Below, in pieces: positions 57,841 to 64,000 of a stretch of 64,000 nt of DNA (position 1 is its first letter; every line of letters begins with the position of its first letter). The translations under genes and the position numbers were made by a program. Under the pieces are notes generated by a model. It saw only the letters and a list, made by a program, of their open reading frames with translations, was not told the origin of the DNA and made no database searches. The stretch is from Clostridium sp. CF012 (GTDB lineage Bacteria; Bacillota; Clostridia; Clostridiales; Clostridiaceae), in the NCBI RefSeq assembly GCF_018861755.1, contig NZ_JAHLEF010000003.1:1-64000 (forward strand), read 5' to 3'.

Positions 57841-58010
57841 GTAAATAGCAATAACTGAATTTAATATTAATGTATTTTTAAGAGTTCCACTAAATTTCAG
57901 ACCATTAGCATAATAGCTTAATATAGCACTATTTTTTGTCTGAATAGTAGAATTTGAAAGGGAGTATAATAATATATGAAGTTTCAAAAGCTTAATTAGG
58001 AGGTTTCGTT

Positions 58011-58577
58011 ATGAAAAATGAAAAAAGGGAGTTATCACCAGAACAACGTGAAGAACTACTTAGATCATTGAAAGCCCGTTTTGAGAAAAACATGACCCGC
58101 CATAAAGGCTTTGACTGGGCTAGAGTACAAGCAAAGCTGGAGGCTAATACTGAAAAACTGTGGTCACTCAATGAAATGGAAAGAACTGTCGGTGAACCGG
58201 ATGTTGTTGGTTATGATAAAGAGACGGGTGAATACATCTTTTATGATTGTTCAGCGGAAAGTCCTAAAGGACGCCGAGGTGTTTGTTACGACCGTGAAGG
58301 GCTGGAGTCAAGGAAAGAACATAAACCAGAGAATAACGCTATTGATATGGCAGCTGTCATGTGCATTGAGCTTTTAACAGAAGAACAATATCGGGAGCTG
58401 CAGGAACTTGGAAATTTTGATACGAAAACGTCGAGCTGGGTGAAAACACCTTCTGATATTAGAAAACTCGGTGGCGCTCTCTTTGCTGATCGCCGCTACG
58501 ACACTGTCTTCGTGTATCACAACAGTGCTCCCTCTTACTATGGAGTTAGGGCGTTCCGTGGCTCGCTAAGGGTCTAA
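58011..58577 (+). CDS. DUF4256 family protein
   Basis: The 188-residue soluble protein has blocks ARFEKNMTRHKGFDW, WSLNEMERTVGEPDVVGYD, YIFYDCSAESPKGRRGVCYD and RKLGGALFADRRYDTVFVYHNSAPSYYGVRAFRGSLRV, which I recognise as DUF4256. Function is not established. RBS TAGGAGG precedes the ATG. GC content is higher than in neighbouring genes, hinting at acquisition. It is monocistronic, with a terminator at 58651-58683. Confidence 0.85.
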   Translation: MKNEKRELSPEQREELLRSLKARFEKNMTRHKGFDWARVQAKLEANTEKLWSLNEMERTVGEPDVVGYDKETGEYIFYDCSAESPKGRRGVCYDREGLESRKEHKPENNAIDMAAVMCIELLTEEQYRELQELGNFDTKTSSWVKTPSDIRKLGGALFADRRYDTVFVYHNSAPSYYGVRAFRGSLRV

Positions 58578-58650
58578 TTTCTGCATAGTCAGTGAAGTGG
58601 AGAGTTCCTTGTTACACGTTCCATACATAAATAACAATTTTGATAAAGAA

Positions 58651-58683
58651 AACCCTCGGCTAATTAATTTTAGTTGAGGGTTT
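58651..58683 (+). terminator. Terminator after the DUF4256 gene
   Basis: AACCCTCGGCTAA pairs with TTAGTTGAGGGTT around a short loop (one mismatch), followed by TCCTTAT. It lies about 75 bp past the stop. Confidence 0.75.
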
Positions 58684-58784
58684 CCTTATGCCTTGATTTA
58701 GTTGGATTAGCGTGAAGTATTAAAGACCTATTAAAAAAGTTGGCTACTCAGAAACTATACGCTAAGGATTTAAAACTAAGCAGC

Positions 58785-59180
58785 TCATTTCTCTCCTATT
58801 TTTACCCCTTTAACACTTATAATATTTTGATAATATGATAATAAAGGTATACTAAAGCCATATGCTTTAATCTCGTACTTACTATTAACTATCAATCCCC
58901 AATACAGATCTTCAGAATTAATTTTGAATTCTAATAAACTGTTAGTATTGTTAAATATCTTTATGTTACCATTTTCCGTTTGTGTATAAATTAAATAAGT
59001 ATCGATATTATTACGTTTTATTACTCGTTTATTTGCAATTGTTACTATATAAGTATTTCTAAAAAAATGCGGAAAGAACATAATTACACTTAGCATCACA
59101 ATAACTATAATTATTACTTTTCCAATCTTTAATTGAGGAAAATTTATTCTTCTAAATTGATAGTAAATATTTTTAATCAT
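58785..59180 (-). CDS. Hypothetical protein with one N-terminal membrane helix, 131 residues
   Basis: The basic N-terminus (MIKNIYYQFRRINFPQLKIGK) is followed by a helix VIIIVIVMLSVIMFFPHFF. A ~90-residue beta-rich domain (KNNIDTYLIYTQTENGNIKIF-type strands) is predicted outside the cell. The pattern resembles small DUF1523-like envelope proteins, but I am not sure of the family. RBS AAAGGAG precedes the ATG. No operon partner. Confidence 0.65.
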   Translation of the reverse strand: MIKNIYYQFRRINFPQLKIGKVIIIVIVMLSVIMFFPHFFRNTYIVTIANKRVIKRNNIDTYLIYTQTENGNIKIFNNTNSLLEFKINSEDLYWGLIVNSKYEIKAYGFSIPLLSYYQNIISVKGVKIGEK

Positions 59181-59461
59181 AATATCTCCTTTATTTTAAT
59201 AACTCCACTTACTTTGATTGCTATTCCTTTTTATACACAAGGCGGATTATGTAATCTTTATCCATCCTCCGTTTATAAAATATATGAGAGATAAATATAG
59301 TTATTACTAAAGTAATATGGATATATAGTTTTTTAGACTGTTCTTGCTATTTATCTATTCATTACTAAGCAAATCATTTTATTACTTAATCTGTCTCCCT
59401 TATAAGTATCTATTACTAGCTGTATATCCATCTACAGTTTTAGATACATTTCGTGACCTAT
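59181..59461. other. Gene-free AT-rich stretch
   Basis: No gene or clear hairpin is seen besides the promoter that must serve the 131-residue gene. It joins directly onto the repeat at 59462. Confidence 0.4.
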
Positions 59462-59653
59462 CCAATTCCACTTGTATTTACTACTTCACGACAAAGAAAC
59501 TACCGAAATATGTACTTCCATATATTTCAGTAGTTTCCACCCATGGCTAACGCCAAGTTCTTTTTGTTTCCTTTGTTTTACAACGCCCTCAACTTTTCAT
59601 CCAAAATTCTTCTCTACTAAATCCACATTAGATGTTTATCTTCGTCTAGCTAC
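59462..59653 (-). repeat. Dispersed repeat, copy B
   Basis: Related to 46685-46844 (copy A) in order and orientation of at least nine short blocks. It contains a strong hairpin: AAACTACCGAAATAT (59497-59511) pairs with ATATTTCAGTAGTTT (about 59522-59536) with one G-U-like mismatch. There is no open frame of note. It may be a mobile non-coding element or a structured RNA. Confidence 0.65.
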
Positions 59654-59675
59654 GTCTTTGATGTTCATATTTTAT

Positions 59676-59712
59676 TGAAAAATTGGGTGTAGCGAAGCGG
59701 AGTCCAGTTTTT
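59676..59712. terminator. Hairpin ending the chemotaxis receptor gene
   Basis: GAAAAATTGG and CCAGTTTTTC, at 59677-59686 and 59704-59713, pair with one mismatch around a GC-rich loop holding GCGAAGCG. The T-run lies in the stem. It is 17 bp past the receptor stop on the minus strand and adjoins repeat copy B. Confidence 0.6.
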
Positions 59713-59729
59713 CATTTAATTATATAATA

Positions 59730-61445
59730 TTAAATTTTAAACACAGATATTTCTTTATTTAACCCCTCTACACTTTCTGTAGTTTTTTCCACTTGATCAA
59801 TAATTCCATTGGATCTTTCAGTTACATCAGATACCTTTTGGGCGATATTTGTGGTCCCTTCTGCTCCTTCATTTGAAGCCTGAGATACCTGTTCTATGGT
59901 CCTTATAACCTCTTGAAGTGAAGCTAAAAGCTCCTCTGAAGTTGAGCTAAACCCCAATACAAGATTGTTTACAAAGTCAGCATCATTGCTATATTCACCT
60001 GCCACATTTAACAATGTATTATAATCATTTAGAACATCCTCAGACACGAATTTTAATAATTCATTAGAGCTTGCGGATAAATCCGTTACTGAACCAGTTA
60101 CCTTTTCTGTTATACTTTGTATTTCAGTCACTGTGCTTCTTGACTCCTCTGCAAGTTTTCTTATTTCATCTGCAACTACTGCAAACCCACGTCCTGCTTC
60201 CCCTGCTCTTGCTGCCTCAATGGCTGCATTTAATGCCAAAAGATTGGTCTGGTCTGATATTTGCATTATGGATTCAGATAATACATTAATTTGTTCCACT
60301 ACTTTGGAATTTTCAATTGCTATTTCTAATTTATCTTTAGTTTTTGAAAATACTTGTAATGCTTTGTCTTTTGATTCTGTAACATTCTTTTTAGTATCCA
60401 TAGCTCTTTTGTTTATCTCTTGAGCTTCTAGAGCCCCTTCTTGTGCTTTTCTTGCTATAGATTGAACTGCTCTTTCTATTTCATCCGCTGTTGCATTCAT
60501 CTCTTGACTGGAAGCTGCGGTTTCTTCCATTCCTGCGGACAATTCCTCCGTAGTTGCAGATACTTCCTCTATATTCATATTTAAAATCTTTATATTTTCA
60601 GAGACATTATGCACTACGGTTTTAATCCTATTAGATTCTTGACTTACATTTTTAATTAAAAATTTTAATGAACTTTGCATACTATCAATTGCTTTTGCTA
60701 TATCTCCCATTTCATCCTTTCTTTTTTTAGTCTCTTCTAGAACATCCCTTGTAAAATCACCGGTAGCTATGAGCTTTAAATGATTTACAGCTAAAATTAA
60801 TGGATTTGAAATTGATTTTCTAAGGATATAGGTTAACGCCCCACCAATGCATAATGAAAGTAAAAATATTGCCAAAGTTACTTTTTTTGAATCCTTAAAC
60901 TCTTTGTTGTTTTCTATATTTAAATCAGAGGCTAATTTTACGTTATATTCTGCAATTTCTTTTAAACCCTTTTGGAATTCTCCTCCATAATTTTCAGCAG
61001 AATTTAATTCTGCCATGGCTTCTTCAAATTTCCCATACATTGCTAGTTTAATTGAGATATCTCTTCCTTTTACGTATTTTTCATAATTGCTTTCAATAAT
61101 TAAAATACTATCTTTTTCATACTGATCAGTATGGATTTGTTTATAATTTGCCCAGTTTGTTTCAAGTACCTTTTTCCTAACTTCTATATCTATTAATTTT
61201 TTATTTTGCTTATCTTTATCCTTTGTATTTAGTAGTATATAATAGGTATCTCCCTCTATTGCCCTAGCTTGGTTTCTGTTATCATTTAAGTATTGAATAC
61301 TCAATAAGTTTTCCTTGTACATTGTTGTCATGTTTTGGTTTGCCTTTGCAATATAAAAATATCCTACTCCACTCATCATGGTAATAAGTAATAATGCCGC
61401 AATTGAAAAAACTATAAGTTTTGATCTTACTTTTAAATTATTCAT
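59730..61445 (-). CDS. Methyl-accepting chemotaxis protein
   Basis: The ~571-residue receptor has two membrane helices (residues ~10-32 and ~190-212), between them a four-helix-bundle sensor (4HB_MCP type, [22 protein letters not shown]). A HAMP domain and a long signalling coiled coil follow, with the hairpin tip [19 protein letters not shown] then [21 protein letters not shown] 61445 follows GAGGGAGC; the longer frame from 61547 lacks an RBS and begins with unrelated residues. Ligand unknown. Confidence 0.94.
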   Translation of the reverse strand: MNNLKVRSKLIVFSIAALLLITMMSGVGYFYIAKANQNMTTMYKENLLSIQYLNDNRNQARAIEGDTYYILLNTKDKDKQNKKLIDIEVRKKVLETNWANYKQIHTDQYEKDSILIIESNYEKYVKGRDISIKLAMYGKFEEAMAELNSAENYGGEFQKGLKEIAEYNVKLASDLNIENNKEFKDSKKVTLAIFLLSLCIGGALTYILRKSISNPLILAVNHLKLIATGDFTRDVLEETKKRKDEMGDIAKAIDSMQSSLKFLIKNVSQESNRIKTVVHNVSENIKILNMNIEEVSATTEELSAGMEETAASSQEMNATADEIERAVQSIARKAQEGALEAQEINKRAMDTKKNVTESKDKALQVFSKTKDKLEIAIENSKVVEQINVLSESIMQISDQTNLLALNAAIEAARAGEAGRGFAVVADEIRKLAEESRSTVTEIQSITEKVTGSVTDLSASSNELLKFVSEDVLNDYNTLLNVAGEYSNDADFVNNLVLGFSSTSEELLASLQEVIRTIEQVSQASNEGAEGTTNIAQKVSDVTERSNGIIDQVEKTTESVEGLNKEISVFKI

Positions 61446-61630
61446 TTTAAGCTCCCTCTTTTGTGTTTTTGCTATAATTATACAATAAAATATATAATTT
61501 AACAATATTTTTGCATGTTTATCAGAGCTGAAGCATGATTTTTTCAAGCACTAATCCTATTTATCTGGATTATCTCGTATAGAATTTAAAATGTTTTTAT
61601 GTTCATAAGCACATAATAATTAGCCATTGA
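61446..61630. other. Leader and upstream region of the chemotaxis receptor
   Basis: About 185 bp of AT-rich sequence with no gene; AAATATATTGTTA... motifs could serve as a minus-strand promoter. I saw no cyclic-di-GMP or other known riboswitch. Confidence 0.4.
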
Positions 61631-61813
61631 AATAACATATGTTTTTGCAAAGAAAATAGCGGGAGTTATACTGAAAATCTCATTGCTAAAGCTAATAAAA
61701 GCTTAAGCCAGAGTGATTTAGATTATGCTAAAAACTTTGTGAACTCTTTGCCTGATAACCCAGTTAAAACTAAACTTATAAATAAAATTGCTAAAGTTCA
61801 AAAGAAAATTTAA
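61631..61813 (+). pseudogene. 3' end of a decayed gene
   Basis: A frame without start codon or RBS reads ...ENLIAKANKSLSQSDLDYAK, NFVNSLPDNPVKTKLINKI, AKVQKKI and TAA, directly before a strong terminator. The helical pattern with LPDNPVKTKLINKI is typical of C-terminal repeats of clostridial and bacillar secreted proteins. The frame is closed upstream by TGA at 61628. The 5' part of the gene is gone. Confidence 0.6.
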
Positions 61814-61825
61814 AAAAGTATAATA

Positions 61826-61868
61826 AAAAACAAGAGTAGAAATGTTTTATTTTTCTACTCTTGTTTTT
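61826..61868. terminator. Strong bidirectional terminator
   Basis: AAAAACAAGAGTAGAAA (61826-61842) pairs perfectly with TTTCTACTCTTGTTTTT (61852-61868), a 17-bp stem with flanking A and T runs. It ends the decayed plus-strand gene and the 56-residue minus-strand gene. Confidence 0.9.
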
Positions 61869-61894
61869 CATTTAAAAATAACAAGGAAATTTAT

Positions 61895-62065
61895 TTATTG
61901 TCCTCTGTTATTTTTACCAACCAAACCTCCACCATTACCTGATGATGAGCTTTGTGACCCATGGACAGCTGCTCTCTTATTATTTTTTTGCGCAGAAGAT
62001 TTTGCTTTTTTTTCTTCAATAACTTTTTTCATTAATTCCATGGTTTTATTTATATCATTTTTCAT
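61895..62065 (-). CDS. Small basic protein with Ser/Gly-rich tail, 56 residues
   Basis: The ATG at 62065 follows GAGGG. The product has a charged helical N-terminal half (NDINKTMELMKKVIEEKKAK) and a flexible tail rich in Ser, Gly and Asn (HGSQSSSSGNGGGLVGKN). No cysteine, membrane helix or known motif. A plus-strand frame covering the same bases is only its shadow. It could be a small spore or nucleoid protein, but this is a guess. Confidence 0.6.
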   Translation of the reverse strand: MKNDINKTMELMKKVIEEKKAKSSAQKNNKRAAVHGSQSSSSGNGGGLVGKNNRGQ

Positions 62066-62413
62066 ATTTTTACCCTCTTTTTTTTTATTTGTTATAGCTT
62101 TATAAATACTTTATGGCCGCTACCTTCTACATTAATATTTACAATAAATATTTTCAAGGTATGCCTTGTTATTTCACTAGTTTATTATACCCCACAAACG
62201 TACCTTTGAGTAGCATACATGTTTAATTTCAAGGAAGAATCTCTCTTCAATGTGGACGCGGAAGAAAAAGCTACACCGCAGATTAAGTTTTAGCAAGGAC
62301 ACAGATAATTATAAAGTATTTATAGTGTTTTGTATAATCGAAAGTAAAAGCTATGCCAATATTAATTGGTCATAGCTTTTCTTATTTTAAGGCTATTTGA
62401 GGTTATCTAAACA
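62066..62413. other. 348-bp gap with a hairpin and a coding scrap
   Basis: AAAAGCTATG+CCAAT (62346-62360) pairs with ATTGG+CATAGCTTTT (62365-62380), a bidirectional terminator for the 83-residue gene at its left. A 24-codon plus-strand frame at 62219-62293 (MFNFKEESLFNVDAEEKATP...) has no good RBS and is probably a relic. Confidence 0.5.
62346..62380 (-). terminator. Terminator of the 83-residue gene
   Basis: A ten-base outer stem AAAAGCTATG/CATAGCTTTT and a five-base inner stem with one bulge. It lies 34 bp past the stop codon at 62414. Confidence 0.75.
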
Positions 62414-62665
62414 CTACTTTTCTGATATATTAATTGTTATTTGTCTTTTTTTTGAAGTAGTGTCCTTGGAATCATCACCTTCATCTGATTGATTACTTTT
62501 TTGTTCTTTTTTTGATGTAGCATCATTATCGCTGCTATTCATATTAGACATACCATTATCTGAAGAGTCTGAACCTTTACTCGCGACTGAAATAACTCCA
62601 TTAGGGATTGTAATTTCAATAGTATTCATACTTTTTTCTAATTTTTCTGAATCATCTTTACTCAT
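62414..62665 (-). CDS. Small low-complexity acidic protein, 83 residues
   Basis: I start at ATG 62665 after GAAGGGAG (MSKDDSEKLEKSMNTIEI); the longer frame lacks an RBS. Two short beta-like ends (TIEITIPNGVISVASK and RQITINISEK) flank a disordered Ser/Asp/Asn/Lys-rich centre. There is no signal peptide. I do not recognise it. The neighbouring 56-residue protein has similar low complexity and the same orientation but a separate terminator. Confidence 0.6.
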   Translation of the reverse strand: MSKDDSEKLEKSMNTIEITIPNGVISVASKGSDSSDNGMSNMNSSDNDATSKKEQKSNQSDEGDDSKDTTSKKRQITINISEK

Positions 62666-62693
62666 AAGTAATCTCCCTTCGAATATAAAGACT

Positions 62694-62711
62694 ACACTAT
62701 ATACATAGTGT
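62694..62711. promoter_or_regulatory. Dyad upstream of the 83-residue gene
   Basis: ACACTATATACATAGTGT matches its reverse complement at all but the central pair of positions. It is followed by a second small dyad CTATATAG (62716-62723). It lies about 30 bp upstream of the start, in promoter position. Confidence 0.4.
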
Positions 62712-62873
62712 GCACTATATAGTTTACCCACTTCGTTATAAAATATAGTTTATAAAAATTATATTTCTCTGAGGTTTGAAAAATTTTCATAAGTCGATTT
62801 TTATAAAAAAACTATATTTATATTGGTCAAAAAAATAAGAAAAGAAGCAAAAATACGTTGATGCTTATAAGTA

Positions 62874-63935
62874 TTATTTTTGTTTATTATCTCTTTCAAA
62901 TATAACTTTCCCGGCACAAACCTTAGACTGACCAAACCACATACATTTTGCACAATTCAAGCATTTCCCAGTATCTTTACCTTCTTTTGCATCATTTGCC
63001 CAATTAGGATTTATGAGAAATCCTTTAGCAATATCCACAATGTCTACATTTGTTTCACTTAATATTTCTTCTGCAATCTCCGCTGAATTAATTCCGTTAA
63101 CTGCAAATACTGGAATTGAAACTTCTTCTTTAATTTTTTGCGCTGCATAAACAGCATTAGTGTATTTATACTCTTCATTTACATGCATTTCCTGTTCACT
63201 CATAAATCCATAAGAAATATCAAGGAAATCTATTCCGTTTTTTTCTAATACTTTAGCATAATGTATACCGTCTTCTATTGTTGGTTCAAATCCTCCCAAA
63301 CGGATTCCAACAATGAATTCTTTTGGTGTTACTTTTCTAACCCCATCTATTATTTCTACAACAAATTTTTCAGGATTTTTGCCATACTCATCAGTTCTTT
63401 TATTTACTTTTTTGTTTAAAAACTGGCTTATTAAATATGCGTGGCATCCATGAAGTTCAACCCCATCATAGCCTGCTTCATAAGCTCTTCTTGTAGCTTC
63501 AATATAATCATTTTGTATAGATTTTATATCTTCCCTAGTCATTTCATGTCCAACAACACTTCCAGCATAATTTTTATATTCATAGGGACTTGGACATATT
63601 GGGTCTTCTGATATTCCAACAACTCCTGCATGATGAATTTGAATAAATATTGGACAGCTTTCTTCGTGAACTGCATCAACTATACTTTTTAGTCCTTCAA
63701 TTTGATCATCTTTCCATATTCCAAGCTGCTTTTCTAGTAGTTTCCCACCAGCACTAACACAGGTCGCTTCTTGAATTATGAGTCCTGCTCCCCCTCTAGC
63801 CAATTCTTTATAACGTTCTACATTTTCAAATGCTACATATCCATCATCTCTAAATCCAATAACCATCGGAGGAACACAAATACGATTCTTCATTTTTACA
63901 TTTTTAATACTAAACTCTGTAAATAATTTTTTCAA
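62874..63935 (-). CDS. NADH:flavin oxidoreductase, Old Yellow Enzyme family, with C-terminal cysteine cluster
   Basis: The 353-residue FMN-binding TIM barrel has MKNRICVPPMVIGF, GGAGLIIQEATCVS, IFIQIHHAGV, EAGYDGVELHGCHAYLISQFLNKKVNKRTDEYG and VGIRLGGFE. The C-terminus carries CLNCAKCMWFGQSKVC, four cysteines that may hold an Fe-S cluster as in dienoyl-CoA reductase-like members. The second FAD/NAD domain of the longer relatives is absent. The start is TTG after TAGGAGTG. It reduces activated C=C bonds; the substrate is unknown. Confidence 0.92.
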   Translation of the reverse strand: MKKLFTEFSIKNVKMKNRICVPPMVIGFRDDGYVAFENVERYKELARGGAGLIIQEATCVSAGGKLLEKQLGIWKDDQIEGLKSIVDAVHEESCPIFIQIHHAGVVGISEDPICPSPYEYKNYAGSVVGHEMTREDIKSIQNDYIEATRRAYEAGYDGVELHGCHAYLISQFLNKKVNKRTDEYGKNPEKFVVEIIDGVRKVTPKEFIVGIRLGGFEPTIEDGIHYAKVLEKNGIDFLDISYGFMSEQEMHVNEEYKYTNAVYAAQKIKEEVSIPVFAVNGINSAEIAEEILSETNVDIVDIAKGFLINPNWANDAKEGKDTGKCLNCAKCMWFGQSKVCAGKVIFERDNKQK

Positions 63936-64000
63936 AATTCCACACTCCTATCTCACTATTTCATTTGTAGTTGGCCAATAGTATTATTTTAAGTGTAATG

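Noticed and set aside
61842-62105. Plus-strand 87-residue hydrophobic frame
   Set aside because: It is the shadow of the minus-strand 56-residue gene and a terminator, with no RBS and Phe-rich translation of A/T tracts.
62219-62293. 24-codon plus-strand frame MFNFKEESLFNVDAEEK...
   Set aside because: No ribosome site and closed directly upstream; probably a relic.

Overview
The window looks like chromosome of a low-GC, spore-forming, motile Clostridium-type Firmicute. The grounds are the very AT-rich sequence, an uninterrupted sigK with a pro-sequence, strong AGGAGG-type ribosome sites with frequent TTG/GTG starts, PTS sugar uptake, a methyl-accepting chemotaxis protein, strictly anaerobic-style hydrogenase genes and Rrf2/PRD/MerR regulators. 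No rRNA, tRNA, CRISPR array or complete prophage was seen.

Left part (1-14.3 kb). A possible IS-type gene runs off the left edge. Then come oleate hydratase, a DUF5692-like membrane protein and a TetR regulator (minus strand), sigK (plus strand) and a small unknown gene. Next is a complete 2-aminoethylphosphonate (AEP) operon on the minus strand: ABC ATPase, fused double permease, lipoprotein binding protein, phnW, phnX and a PbfA-like PLP lyase. It has a divergent DeoR-type regulator. The operon ends directly against the broken 3' end of a pstS gene and uses what looks like the old pstS terminator. Two small unknown genes follow.

Hydrogenase island (14.3-23.2 kb, minus strand). hypF-A-B-C-D-E is followed by a hairpin terminator, then a cytosolic [NiFe]-hydrogenase small and large subunit and a second, divergent hypB. 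The small subunit has Asn in place of one proximal-cluster Cys. The second HypB has lost two of three expected G-domain metal ligands. No maturation endopeptidase or redox partner is encoded beside it.

Middle (23.6-33 kb). A GNAT acetyltransferase is followed by a visibly GC-richer YfhO/GT2 pair with a convergent GtrA protein, which together resemble a three-component extracytoplasmic glycosylation system. Then come an Rrf2 regulator and an FMN-binding protein sharing a mirror-symmetric promoter, a seven-helix protein with presenilin/SPP-like GxGD and PA(L/T) motifs, a FrnE-like DsbA protein, a frameshifted membrane protein gene, a 32-residue membrane peptide gene and a 0.6-kb decayed stretch.

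Sugar regions (33.3-53.1 kb). One plus-strand operon holds lacZ, an LplA-type binding protein, two permeases, a secreted GH63-like glycosidase and a LacI regulator. After a two-component system come the minus-strand genes for PTS cellobiose-type IIC, IIB and IIA and a GH4 phospho-beta-glycosidase. These are driven by a clear sigma-54 promoter and a PRD/AAA+ activator encoded immediately upstream.

Right part (53.4-64 kb). A heterodimeric ABC exporter is expressed from a textbook 19-bp-spacer MerR promoter, with the merR-type gene divergent. A DUF4256 protein, small unknown proteins, a chemotaxis receptor, a decayed gene end, two small low-complexity proteins and an Old-Yellow-Enzyme-family flavoprotein complete the window. 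Two diverged copies of an unnamed ~160-190 bp repeat lie in intergenic gaps at 46.7 and 59.5 kb.
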